Origin: Thereva unica
Lineage: Eukaryota > Arthropoda > Insecta > Diptera > Therevidae
Length of the DNA: 64,000 bases
NCBI GenBank assembly: GCA_949987705.1
Contig: OX465282.1
Coordinates: forward strand, 40,078,039 to 40,142,038
Direction: 5' to 3'
Under the pieces are notes generated by a model. That model did not search any database and was not told the DNA's origin. It saw only the letters and a program-made list of their open reading frames with translations. A program made the position numbers and the translations under genes. Shown one piece after another: positions 40,242-51,111 of this stretch (position 1 is the stretch's first letter; the number at the start of each line of letters is the position of its first letter).

Positions 40242-42684
40242 GTGCTTCGCGCCTCAAAACGAAGCAAATACCGGGCTGGTCCTCCAGTTTGGGGGTTGGG
40301 CGGTAGGCTAACAACCTTCCACCGTAAAAACCTACCCGTCACGAATCCTCAAGGCAGGCCTCGGACAGGATGGACTCAACGGCAACGACTCAGGCAAAGG
40401 AATATGGAATTCGATTTTGGAACATGGAACGTCAGGACGCTCAACAGAACGGGCGCTCTGCGTTCGCTTTTATTACTTCTCCAAAAATATAACATAAAGA
40501 TCACAGCCCTTCAAGAAACAAAATGGACCCACAGTGGTATAATGGATCTAAAAACCCACACGGTACTCTCCAGCGGATCATCAAATGGAAGAAGAGAGTT
40601 CGGAGTAGCATTCATCATAGAGAAGGAAATGAAATCACTGATTATGGACTTTAAACCAGTCAGCAATAGAATATGCACACTTCGCATTAAAACAAGGCTA
40701 CATAACATCAGTCTTATAAACGTCCACGCGCCCACAGAAGAGAAAACGGATGAGGAGAAAGAGGGATTCTACCAAGAGCTAACAAACACCATTAGGTTAA
40801 TACCGTCAAAACGATATTAAAATGGTGCTTGGAGATATGAATGCCAAAGTAGGAAAAGAAGAGGAGTTCCTGGAGTCATAGGAAAGCATAGCCTACACAA
40901 CGTTACCAATGACAATGGTAGTCGATTGATCGATTTCGCAAGCTCAAACGCAATGGTAGTAAGTTCAACAGTGTTCCCGCACAAAGATATCCATAAGATG
41001 ACGTGGCAATCACCAGACGGAGTAACTAATAATCAAATTGACCACGACCTAATTGAAAGAAGAGAGGCCACGAGTATACTGGACGTAAGAACAATGAGAG
41101 GAGCGTGCTGTGGCTCGGACCACTATCTAGTCAAAGTGAAATTGAGAACCCGGATAGCAACTAAAACGCATAGAGTGCAAATTCAACCAAAATACGATAT
41201 AGATAAGCTAAAACTGGAAGAAATAAGAGATGCCTACCAACATGCTGTCGTTCAAAACTTGAGAGAGGTAGATGAGCAGCCCAACATCAACGACAAATGG
41301 GAACAGGTCAAAAGCAGCATAAAGGGGGCAGCAGAAGAGGCACTAGGCTGGGCCCCCAGACAGACTAGAATTGATTGGTTTGACCAAGACTGTAGAACCG
41401 CAATTGAAGAAAGAAACCAGAGCCACCGAGAGTACATCGCAAGGCCAACAAGAGCAAGGATGGAAGTCTTCAAGGAAAAAAGAAAAATCACAGACAAGCT
41501 GGGCAGAAAGAAGAAGAGGGAATATCTAAATAGGAAAATATTACAGATACAGGAAGACTTCAATGAAGGGAGAATTAGACAAGCGTACAAAGGAACTCGC
41601 CAGATCACCAATAAGTTCCAGCCAAGAACGGACATCTGCAAGGACATAGATGGGAACTTGTTGGCAGATCCTGATAGGATAAAGGAAAGGTGGAGAGAGT
41701 ATTTTCAGAACCTATTGAATCCTATCTCCATATCAAACGAGAATGCAGAGACAGAGGCATTTGTAATTCCTCAAGATAACATCTCAATACAACCACCAAC
41801 ACTGGATGAGGTGCGGGAAGCTGTAAAAAGGCAGAACAGCAACAAATCAACTGGCGCCGATGGAATAGCAGCTGAACTGCTAAAGGAAGGAGGACCCCAA
41901 CTATTACGAACATTACACGAACTCATATGCACCATCTGGGAGGAAGAAGTTATACCAGAGGACTGGAAGAAAGGAGCGGCACAAATAGCTCACTGGCGAA
42001 AGTAAGGATCCAAAATGTTGTAACAGAGGAGTTCGAAGTACGTCAAGGGCTTAGACAAGGAGATGGGCTGGCCCCCATGCTTTTCAACCTGGCCCTAGAA
42101 TGGGTGATAAGGGAAACGTCAGTCCAGCGAAGTTGCAGTCGGTACAATTACTTGGATATGCGGATGACGTAAACATCGTGGGAAGGTCCTTGTTGGCAGC
42201 AAAAGAAGTCTATGTTGAATTAAAAGAGGCGGCAAAGGACATAGGCCTGAAGATTAACGAAGCAGGACGATTTAGAATGGGAAGAAATATAACCATCGAC
42301 GAACATAACCTAGAAGTAGTCGATAAAACAGTCTACCTTGGGTCTACTATCACAAAAAGAAACGAAGAAAAAGAAGAAATAACCAGACGTATACTACTGG
42401 CTAATAGAGCCTTTTATGCCCAAAAACAAATCCTGCACTCAAGATTTGTACACAGGAAAACGAAACTCTCACTCTACAAAACAGTAATACGACCAGTACT
42501 GCGTTATGGTAGCGAGACTTGGACTATGACCCAGGACATAGAGGAACGAGTCAACAGGTTCGAGAGGAAAATTCTCAGATGCATAATAGGCCCAATCAGA
42601 GAGGATGGAATATGGCGAAGAAGATACAACAACGAGTTGTATGAAATTTTGGACGACCCACAACTCTCAACTTTAATAAAAATC
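40242..42684 (+). pseudogene. LINE ORF: endonuclease, linker and internally deleted RT
   Basis: The frame 40242-40820 carries the endonuclease start (FGTWNVRTLNRTGALR, ITALQETKW, LINVHAPTEEKTDEEK). A shift near 40820-40890 separates the VLGDMNAKVGKEEEF strand. Frame 40926-42005 has the rest (TNNQIDH, GSDHYLV), the linker and RT start (STGADGIAAELLKEGG). Near 41985 the RT middle, including the first catalytic Asp block, is deleted. Frames from 42010 then give RQGLRQGDGLAPMLFNLALE, YADD (LLGYADDVNIVG), VYLGSTI and YKTVIRPVLRYGSETW. It joins 52619-52858 across gypsy B. Confidence 0.9.
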
Positions 42685-43157
42685 TGTGAGTAAAACGAAG
42701 CGAAATTGGTACCAATACGAGACGTTTTGCAAATCAGTTAGCATACGGAAGTATCCCTACCGGGGAAATTGTGAATGTTTTTATGTTGAAACTGTAAATG
42801 TATTGAGCTATGATGACATTGTTCTAATCGTGTCCCATTGAATATTGATATTACCTATTGGCGTTTCTAGTATTTTTGTTAATGTGTCTGAAATAAAAGA
42901 AAACAATTTTTAAGTTATTAAGAATGAACTCAAGTTGTTAGATTTTTTCTTGGGAATGGTTGGGACGGATGACTTCCTTTTCAGGGTGTGACGCGTCGCA
43001 GACGATGATCGGAAAGGGATGATGGCGGAATTCAAGTTACATAGTCACAGGTGAGTGGTGAACCAGCCTCGGTAAGCCCCGGCCACACACCCCACGACCC
43101 CTCCGGCGAGCTAGACAACTCCGTGTGGCCGGCGTAGGAGTTCCGGATTTTCTTTTT

Positions 43158-44387
43158 GACGTGACAACGTCTATTAAAACGATGAACGCCGGCTGCATGC
43201 ACGAAAAATGATGACTCATTGTCCCGTTATGTCCCGTTAGTCCCGTTAGTCCCGTAAGTCCCGTAGTAATTTTAATAAAAATTTGATTGTAGTAATCTTA
43301 AAAATTTGATTAAAATTGTCAACAATAATATTACAGTTTCTTTCTATAAAAACTTGTACTTCGTTTAAGACTACTTCCTTCGTATTGAGTTCCAGCACCG
43401 AGGAAGTCCACACGCTCATATTTTATTGTGGCTGAACGACGACCCTCATGAGACCGTGTCGGAAAATATGCCAAGAACCATCGAACTCGTGGAAAAATTA
43501 AGTTCCGTTTCCCGAGATGATGTCCCCAACGATTTTATCTACGCCAACCAGATACACAAACATACTTTCACCTGCACAAAACGAGGCGAGACGACTTGCA
43601 GATTCGGGATCCCGTACTGGCCAATGTCCACGACCCGGGTATTGGTTCCAATGCCTCAATCTGATGGGCGCCGCCAAACACTGCAACAGAAGGCCAAGCA
43701 TCCGCGCATTTCTCTCGGTGACACATGCATGGATGATTTTCTTGAAGCTAATAGTTTGACTTACATATGCTTTATACCTCGACATTGTGCGTTCAACGTT
43801 ACGCAGACCACCTCTGCTGTTCAGACGAAACTTCAACGAGCTTATGACAAACACGTTCAATCCGTACGTTGCTGTCGAAGTCAACTCTAACATCGACATT
43901 CAGTTCATCTTGGATGAGTACAGCTGCGTAGAGTACGTCGTAGAGTACGTAAATAAATCAGCCCGTGAAATGGGTAACCTACGTCGTGAGCTTACCACAA
44001 TGATGCAAGAACTTCCCGAACAGGACTACACGGGCCAATTGAAAGCGTTAAGTATCAAGCTGCTTAACGCAGTTGAGTTGTCAGTGCAAGAAGCAGCATG
44101 GTATCTTCTACGACAACCAATGAGTGAGACAAGTCGTTATGTTGTGTACATCCCGACAGTTTGGCCCACAGAAAGACAACGCTGTCACAAACAACGTAAA
44201 CAAATGGACCGCGAAGGCATCGATGGAGACAGCTCTAACGTCTGGACCAAAAACATAATTCAGCGATATGAAGAACGATCTGCATCTTTAGAACAAGTTT
44301 ATTTGGCTGAGCTTGGTATGCTAACTTTTCTCATGACGTTGTCACGTTAAACTATCGTCCGTAAACCCTCTTTACAGACAACAAATT
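43158..44387 (+). mobile_element. Helitron fragment inside the B 5' LTR
   Basis: About 1230 bp sits at a TCTTTTT/TTTATTTC oligo-T site in the LTR. It starts GACGTGACAACGTCTATTAA and has GTCCCGTTA repeats at 43221-43266. It carries part of a Helitron Rep/helicase protein. Insertion into a T-run without a clear duplication fits the Helentron branch. The helicase domain is missing. Confidence 0.85.
43426..44350 (+). pseudogene. Helitron helicase-like N-terminal region
   Basis: Two overlapping frames (43426-43890, 43787-44350) with a shift near 43800-43860. The first has NDFIYANQIHKHTFTCTKRG, CRFGIPYWPMSTTRVL, the zinc-binding and N-terminal Rep region. The second has VEVNSNIDIQFILDEYSCVE, YVVEYVNKSAREMGNL, LSVQEAAWYLLRQPMS and VVYIPTVWPTERQR, typical of the Helitron protein before the helicase. 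The rolling-circle HUH region proper is upstream of or missing from this piece. Confidence 0.85.
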
Positions 44388-44511
44388 TTTTTATTTCTTA
44401 TGTATGGTGTTGGCTCCTTGGCCATGCTCTTCCGGGCTTTTGGCTAAGGGGGTAACACCTCGCATAAGTGGCGCCCACTATTTAGATCGCGCCATTATGC
44501 TGTTACATAAA

Positions 44512-44523
44512 TGGCGCCCAACG
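44512..44523 (+). promoter_or_regulatory. tRNA-Lys primer-binding site of gypsy B
   Basis: TGGCGCCCAACG begins 4 nt after the LTR. It is the complement of CGTTGGGCGCCA, the 3' end of animal tRNA-Lys including CCA. It primes minus-strand DNA synthesis. Confidence 0.8.
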
Positions 44524-44920
44524 AAGCTTTTAAAGCCCGTTGACTGTCCTACACGGACCCTGAAGTTTGAATTTTTTTTGGTTTAGTACCACTTGTGCCT
44601 TCACGGACAACATTTGATTTTTTTGTTTATGGTTCACCACATTTACCAAGCGCTCGCTGTGGGCTAAGGTAGTACCGCGAGGCCTTAGTCCTTGTCTGAT
44701 TTTTCGAATTTTTTTCAGCATCCTTGTCCAAATTCTAGGTGAATTTTTCTTTGTCTTCGCTTTTAGGCCTGTCCGTTCACTTACGCGGTAACTTCTTCTT
44801 TTTGGAGTAGCTTCGAGCCATGCTGATCTGCACGGCTTGCTAACAAGCGGGGTTCGCTTGGCTATGCGTGCAGGTGTAGTAGTGGTTCATCTTTGTCCTG
44901 TTTCTAGGGTCGGCGACTCT

Positions 44921-44952
44921 GGTATCAGGCGTGATACCGCCTGCCACTGCGT
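44921..44952 (+). repeat. Leader RNA motif, copy 1
   Basis: GGTATCA-GGCG-TGATACC can form a 7-bp stem with loop GGCG, followed by GCCTGCCACTGCG. CAGGCG and CGCCTG form an alternative stem. Copy 2 at 45025 keeps the loop and tail but changes the stem to TAACA/TGTTA. Confidence 0.6.
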
Positions 44953-45024
44953 CGGTCTTTGAACAGGATCTTCTTTAATTTTCCTGGTGGATGTTGAAGT
45001 TGGTGCAAGGGCTTAACCGTCTTT

Positions 45025-45056
45025 GGTAACAGGCGTGTTAACGCCTGCCACTGCGA
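45025..45056 (+). repeat. Leader RNA motif, copy 2
   Basis: GGTAACAGGCGTGTTAACGC then CTGCCACTGCG. It lies 104 bp after copy 1. Element C has GGTAACAGACAGTGGCCTGC, then CAGTGCGG, at 58287. Confidence 0.6.
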
Positions 45057-45808
45057 CCCTTGTTCCTTCTGATGGTCCATCCAGCTTTTTAAATTCTACT
45101 TTTTGTTTATGTCCTGCGTCCATTTTTCTCTGTCTGTTCTTCCCAACTGATTGATTTTCCGAAAGGTAGCTCGGTTGTGGTTGAACAGCGGATTCCCCAA
45201 ATTTTTTTTATTTTTTGAAGAAGTTTCCTTTATTTTCCGTGACTGTGCGATTTTGAGTTTTGTTTCCGTCCTTCTTTCGGTGCGGACCTGAAGCTGGGTC
45301 GGAGACCTGGATGACACTTGGTGATCACTATGCTTCATGGTTCTCACCAACTGCCATCGAGGACATCGACCATGCGGGAGCCCTGAGGGGATTGGCGTCT
45401 GCCTCAACCATTCCTAAATCAGCATTGAATCAAAGCGTTTACACACTTATCTACACTAAAATATACATACACTAATACACTTTTATTGTTTTTCGCTACA
45501 CTCTAATCGTTGTTGATTTTGGTTTCCTTGTGGGATACATACTCAATCTTACAATTTCATCATCATCTATTTGAATCTATTTGAATCTATTTTCACACAA
45601 AAATTTTTTTTTCTCTTCGATTCTTCTGGGCGTATATCCGCGAGGTTGTCTTCAGGTTTAACCTTGCGGTAGGCAATACTTTTTATAGACTGTGTTATCC
45701 AGTGCTACTATACTTCAGTTTGGTTCGAGCTCTAGTATAGTTTTCTCATTTGAAGGTTTTCTGTTCATTCCTAAACTAGTGAGTTCATTATAGAATTGAA
45801 ATTAAAGT

Positions 45809-46915
45809 ATGGAACTGCGAAGGGGAAAGGTGCTTCCACCCACTAATGATAGCGATCTTCCGGTCGAAGCTCCAGCTGCGCAAATGAATGCGTCGACTTC
45901 GAATGATCACCCTCCTTCGCTAGAGGAGAAAGTCGCCCAGTTGCGACAAGCTCTAGACACCTTGTTAACCCAGCAGCGACCTGCTGAGGTTCCGATGAAT
46001 CCTTGTGTACCCAGGGATCAGCAGTCCACCCCGGAGGCTTCCACACCTGCGGTTGGCAGGCTAGATGTTTGGTCTGGGACCCAACATCGCAAGTCTCCGG
46101 TTTCCTTCTGGAACCTAAAGTTCTCCGGCGAGGACAAGGTGCTGTCGGCGGAGGAATTTCTGTTCCGGGTGGAGCTGAAGGCTCGCGATGATGGAGTCGG
46201 CCCAGCCGAACTTTGCAGGCATTTCTCCTCGCTGTTGTCAGGTCGAGCTACCGACTGGTACTGGTCGCAGTTTCGACGCCATCATCTGGACCCTGATTGG
46301 GAAACCATCAAAACACAGTTCATCAGACATTTTCGCGCTAGGGAGTCCGATGAAGAACTGATTTTACAAATGATGGATACTAAACAGTACAATCTTTCCT
46401 TCGACGATTTCACTGCTCAGCTGCTGTCGCTGCATAACAGGATGACTCATCCAATGTCTGAAAACGGATTATTAGGGATAGTGGTCCGAAACCTGAATTT
46501 TATGCTAGGGTCAGCGGTTATAGGGCATAATTTCACCAGCCTTCAACAATTGCGGGAGACTTGCGTTCGAGTGGAGCGCTGGCATAAACTAAAAAAGCTT
46601 GAGCGTAGGCCCGAGCGAATGGTGCACGAGGTTGAATACTCGTCCCCGTATCCGGCGGACCAAACCCTTCCGGATTTGTCTGCGAAAAACATAGATGAGA
46701 TGACGGCGCCGCGTCAGTTCCAGAGGAATCCACGACCTTTACGTTGTTGGAATTGTCAACAACCGGGTCATCCATTTATGGACTGCCCGTCTGAAACTCG
46801 TGGCCTATTTTGCTACAAGTGTGGCAAGCCAGGAGTCGTGACCCCAGTGTGTCCTACCTGTCAGGGAAACCGGAGCGGGGGTGCGAGATCGAACGGGAGT
46901 CCGCGCCCGAGCTAA
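45809..46915 (+). CDS. gag: Gag of gypsy B with two zinc knuckles
   Basis: 368 residues, uninterrupted. The N-terminus is polar, with a short coiled coil at ~38-55. A capsid-like region from ~100 to 270 has FWNLKFSGEDKVLSAEEFLF, RATDWYWSQFRR and FDDFTAQLLSLHNRM, the pattern of retrotransposon Gag domains. CWNCQQPGHPFMDC (313-326) is a regular CCHC knuckle; CYKCGKPGVVTPVC (335-348) has Val where His is expected. Element C shows the same change. The heptamer GGGAAAC at 46864-46870 lies in codons Gly-Asn just after the second knuckle. The stop is TAA at 46913. Confidence 0.93.
   Translation: MELRRGKVLPPTNDSDLPVEAPAAQMNASTSNDHPPSLEEKVAQLRQALDTLLTQQRPAEVPMNPCVPRDQQSTPEASTPAVGRLDVWSGTQHRKSPVSFWNLKFSGEDKVLSAEEFLFRVELKARDDGVGPAELCRHFSSLLSGRATDWYWSQFRRHHLDPDWETIKTQFIRHFRARESDEELILQMMDTKQYNLSFDDFTAQLLSLHNRMTHPMSENGLLGIVVRNLNFMLGSAVIGHNFTSLQQLRETCVRVERWHKLKKLERRPERMVHEVEYSSPYPADQTLPDLSAKNIDEMTAPRQFQRNPRPLRCWNCQQPGHPFMDCPSETRGLFCYKCGKPGVVTPVCPTCQGNRSGGARSNGSPRPS
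46864..46870 (+). promoter_or_regulatory. Frameshift heptamer GGGAAAC of gypsy B
   Basis: In phase X XXY YYZ with gag codons GGA AAC. The -1 frame is open from here into pol (GGG AAA CCG). A GC-rich region follows, including CGAGC-TAA-GCTCG at the gag stop, but no hairpin as clean as in element A is placed at the best distance. Confidence 0.65.
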
Positions 46916-49900
46916 GCTCGCCCGTTTTCCCTACACATTCTTCACATACACCTGATATGACTACCATCAGCGACTTTACGTCAACTGATGCTCTTCCTGT
47001 TTTTCCCTCAGAGGAGGTTAAACTTTTGTTCCTTTCCCGTTGGAAGAGATATATCTCCACTCGTGCCCGCATCTTTTCGGAGCCACCTTTCGTGGACTCC
47101 CTCACTTCCAAGCGCACCCCTCCCCAAATTAGGGTACGAGCTAAGGAGAAGCGACAATGTTTGCAGAAAATTGTTTCTGCCTTCATCTCGGATTCGTCAG
47201 ATCCTCGGCTGTTTACGAAGGTCCTCGTAGCTAACGAGGAAGTGGTTGGTTTGTTGGACAGTGGTGCCACTGTTAGCTGTTTGGGAAGAGATGCCGAAGC
47301 GTTTCTAGCTAATCATCCCGAAGTGACAGTCTACACTTTGCGCTCTGTAGTGCATACTGCTGACGGGGCTCCGCAGAGACTTTGCGGTTATATTCGAGTT
47401 CCGATATCCTTTGGAGGAAGGACCCGTGATATAACCATCTATGTGGTGCCCAGTCTCAGCCAGAGACTGTACCTAGGGATGGATTTTTGGAATCTTTTCG
47501 GCCTAGCTCCCCAAATAGTCGGCGAGATAAACGCTCCATCCGTGTCTGCAAAAATGCACGACTTAACGTCCACGCAATGCGAACGGTTGGAACGCGTCAA
47601 GGCCAGATTTCCCTCTTTTGATGTCTTCGGACTGGGAAAGACTAACTTGGAGGAACACATCATCGACACTGGTGACTCAGTTCCTATTAAACAGAGGCAT
47701 TATCCAGTCTCACCCGCTGTACAACAGCTGATGTATGGTGAGTTAGACAGGATGCTGTCGCTGGGGGTGATTGAGCCATCAAATAGTCCCTGGAATTCTC
47801 CAGTGGTGTTGGTTCGGAAACCAGGTAAAGTCCGCCTGTGCCTTGACTCTCGCAAGGTGAACAGTGTCACTATCAAAGACGCCTATCCTCTTCCACACAT
47901 TGATGGTCTACTTGGTCGTCTTCAAGACACCAAGTTCATCACGAGCTTAGACCTGAAGGACGCCTTCTGGCAAATTCCTTTAGAGAAGAAGTCGCGAGAG
48001 CGGACAGCTTTCACTGTCCCTGGTCGTCCACTGTACCAGTTCACAGTTATGCCTTTCGGCTTGTGCAACGCCCCACAGCGCATGTGTCGCTTGATGGATA
48101 AAGCCATCCCGGGCCATTTACGTGAAAACGTTTTTGTCTATCTGGACGACCTGCTCATAGTTTCACCTGACTTTGACTCCCACCTAAAGCTTTTGGACGA
48201 AGTGGCCAGCTGTCTCCGTCGTGCGGGGTTAACCATCAATTTATCTAAAAGCAAATTTTGCGTGACTGAAGTCAAGTATCTCGGCTTCATAATCGGTGAT
48301 GGGACTCTGAAAACCGATCCTAATAAGGTGACGGCCATCATGGACTTCCCAACTCCGAAGTCGCATAAGCAGACTCGGAGGTTTTTGGGTATGACCGGAT
48401 GGTATCAGCGTTTCATACCCAATTATGCTAGCGTGGCTTCTCCAATCACGGATTGTTTGAAGTCTAAATCTTTTAGTTGGACTGATGAGGCCCAGCAGGC
48501 GTTCGAGACCTTGAAAAAGCTGATGACGGAAGCTCCTCTTTTAGTCACTCCAGATTTTTCTAAGCCTTTCTATATTCAGTGCGATGCCAGCAGGACTGGT
48601 GTAGGTAGTGTGCTTTTTCAAAAGGACATGGATGGAGGAGAACATCCGATTGCTTATATGTCCAAGAAATTGAACGGGGCACAACGGAACTACACCATTA
48701 CTGAGCTCGAATGCTACGCAGCCGTGCTGAGTATAAAGAAGTTTAGAGCGTATGTTGAGGGACAGAATTTCACGGTCATTACTGACCATGCAAGTCTAAA
48801 ATGGCTCATGAGCCAGAAGGAGCTTAACGGCCGTTTAGCCCGGTGGAGTCTTAAGCTTCAGGGGTTCGACTTTACAATCGAACACCGTAAAGGCACCCAC
48901 AATGTGGTTCCCGATGCCTTGTCACGCATGGATTGCGTTGACGAATTGTCCTTGTGTTTCGACGTGGACTTAAATGCCCCGTCTTTCAAGTCCCCTGAAT
49001 ATCTTCGTCTGGGTGATAGCCTCAGGCAAGCCTCACCGCAGCTACCAGACCTGCGAGTTGAAGATGGGTACGTTTTCAAGCGTACATCACCACGTACTGG
49101 AAACCCGATTGCTGACGATCTGACATGGAAGTTGTGGATTCCGATGGAATTGACCGCGTCGCTCGTCGAATCATCTCATTCGCCTCCCCAAGCTTCGCAT
49201 GGTGGAGTAGGGAAAACCCTAGCCCGATTGCGATGCAAGTACTTTTGGCCAGGTATGGCAAAACAGGTACGGGAATTCATCGCTAACTGTGAGGTCTGCA
49301 AAACCACCAAAGCCCCCAGCTCAGTACTTCGACCACCTATGGGAAACCCCATGGATGCGTCGAGGGCGTTCCAATTTTTATACGTCGATTTCTTAGGTCC
49401 TTATCCCAGGTCGAAGAAAGGACACACGGCAGTATTTGTTGTATTGGATGCTTTCACTAAGTTTGTCTTCCTGCACCCCGTGTCCGCTGAGACCACGGCG
49501 GTGTCCGTCAAGTTTCTCGAGCAAACTATCTTTCATACCTTTGGAGTTCCTGAAACGGTCTTCTCCGACAATGGTCGGCAATTCACCTCCAAAGAGTTTG
49601 CTAAATTGTTGACCGACTATGGCGTGCACCATGTGCGCACGGCTGTATATTCGCCTCACCCTAACGCTTCCGAGCGGGTGAATAGATCCATCCTAACCGC
49701 CATTAGGGCGTACTTAAAGGAGGATCATCGTGAGTGGGATAGACATCTGTCGTACATTGAATGTGCTCTTCGTAGTACCCACCACGAGGCGATCGGCATG
49801 TCCCCGTATCAGGCCCTATTTGGTAGCCATATGATCCTGCACGGATCAGCATATCCAGTCCTGAAGAAACTGAACGTTTTACAGGAGGGTGACATAGCTT

Positions 49901-50205
49901 TTCTACCATTGACGGACAAAATGCAGATGCTTCGTGAGCGGATTGCTGTTAATTTAGCCGCCGCACACATCAGACATAAAACCCAATACAACTTGCGGTG
50001 TCGTGTGGGCAGTTTTCGTCCCGGAGATGAGGTCTACCGGAGAACTTTCTGGGTGAGTAACCGAGCGGGTCGTTTTAGTGCCAAATTGGCACCCCGGTTT
50101 CTGAAAGCTCGGATACGTAAAAAAATTGGAACCAGCTTGTACGAGCTGGAGGATTTGGGAGGTAAGAGCATCGGGGTATATCACGCCAAAGACATACGTC
50201 GTTGA
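46865..50205 (+). CDS. pol: Pol of gypsy B: protease, RT, RNase H, integrase
   Basis: The open frame runs from an ATG at 46810 (inside gag, -1 frame), but translation probably enters by frameshifting at 46864-46870. Numbering from that ATG: protease DSGA at 150-153; RT with [21 protein letters not shown] and YLDD at 444-447; RNase H with CDASRTGVGS (Asp ~592); integrase zinc region ending CEVCKTT; catalytic Asp ~860 (YVDFLGPYP), Asp ~920 (FSDNGRQF) and Glu ~955 (NASERVN); C-terminal domain ending VYHAKDIRR. No stop or shift in 1131 codons, the only complete Pol in the window. Confidence 0.93.
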
Positions 50206-50552
50206 TTTCCTCAAGGTTCCATCTTCATTTTTTTATTTTCGGTCAGTCTGGAGAAGGTCTCTCGGCGAACTGGGTGTCTGTCGGTTCACCGGGATGATTC
50301 GAAGGCAATATGGCATTGCTGGAGGTTGTGCCGATGGATCGAAAGCACCCGGGGTTTGTGTGAGAATGTTTGGAGACGTATAGATATCAGTAGGGGGACA
50401 ATGTGGTATTGTCTTCCGCCTGATATTTGTACCTTCAGATATTCCTCCGGGAGATTTTTCAGACTGGCCATCGCAACTTACGGTTGCAAGCATGAACCTA
50501 AATTATAGTTAGCTTTTCACTCAGTTCGTATATTACCAACTAGTTCACGTAT
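50206..50552 (+). other. Gypsy B 3' non-coding, first part
   Basis: No coding sequence. AGTAGGGGGACAATGTGG at 50389 looks like the polypurine tract and LTR start of element A (AAGAAGGGGGCAATGTGATG), but no LTR copy follows that is repeated upstream. Confidence 0.4.
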
Positions 50553-50621
50553 GCCCGGCTAGCTCACTAGAACATGAGACTCCTATTCTCAGGTCGTGAG
50601 TCGAGACCCACATTGGCGCCA
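50553..50621 (+). pseudogene. tRNA-Lys-like retropseudogene including CCA
   Basis: GCCCGGCTAGCTCAC, then AACATGAGACTCCTATTCTC, CGAGACCCACATTGGCGCCA reproduces tRNA-Lys in order: acceptor 5' strand, D arm (shortened), anticodon arm (loop CTCCTAT where CTCTTAA is expected), T arm, acceptor 3' strand and CCA. CCA is not encoded in animal tRNA genes, so the source was mature tRNA. It is too damaged to be a gene. The element's own primer site matches this tRNA. Confidence 0.7.
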
Positions 50622-51111
50622 AAGATATTAGACCTACGGCGACCGTTTTTTTCGGCTCCTCACTGCCTCGCGAGTCGGCCTCGTGGACCCGAGGGTATGT
50701 AACGGTCGGAATTATTAGTTATTTGGGTGGGGAAATTTAGTTGGGAAATCACCTTGTAGGCAATGGGAAATTTATTGTAAATCACTTTTGAGGAAAAGGA
50801 AAAATTTAAAAAGAGGTAGGCGAGAACAAAAAAAATAATTGAGTTAGTCAGGAAAAAAAAGAAAAATTTGGGAGTTCAGTTAGTGTGAGTCAGCTCGTAG
50901 AGTTTGTTTGGAATGATTTGCTAATATTTTTGCAATCAGTCAGGAGATTCAGTTTTTTTTCAATCGGTTTTTTTTGCAATTGGCTTTTTTGCATGACGGA
51001 GTAAATAGTGGCGGCTACCGTGTTCGCTCCCAACCTGATGGTAATCAAGAAGCTACCAAGAAGTCTTCCAAAAAACCAACCAGAAGGGGTCAAGAAACCA
51101 GCGACAAGGAA
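50622..51111 (+). other. Gypsy B 3' non-coding, middle part
   Basis: Purine-rich and T-rich runs (50780-50990). TGTAACGGTCGG at 50699 resembles the start of a gypsy LTR and recurs as TGTAACGGTCGGCAG at 55244, but no paired end is found. No gene. Confidence 0.35.

Larger units (their letters stand above)
42685..44507 (+). repeat. B 5' LTR, interrupted by a Helitron
   Basis: TGTGAGTAAAACGAAGCG to CTGTTACA. The part 42685-43157 matches 52027-52499, and 44388-44507 matches 52495-52614, nearly without difference. The LTRs are so similar that B is young and the Helitron younger. Confidence 0.93.
44524..45808 (+). other. Long 5' leader of gypsy B
   Basis: About 1.3 kb with no coding frame that I trust. 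It holds two copies of a structured motif (44921-44952 and 45025-45056). It probably contains the RNA packaging signal. Confidence 0.6.

Noticed and set aside
43221..43266. GTCCCGTTA repeats as a CRISPR or satellite array
   Set aside because: No spacers, only five short units, and located inside a Helitron in an animal genome.
44404..44586. 60-codon frame in the B left LTR and a 115-codon frame at 52511
   Set aside because: Both start in LTR sequence; the second only becomes long by running into the LINE C-terminus.
50553..50621. A functional tRNA-Lys gene
   Set aside because: D and T arms are shortened, the anticodon loop is altered and CCA is encoded, so it is a retropseudogene.
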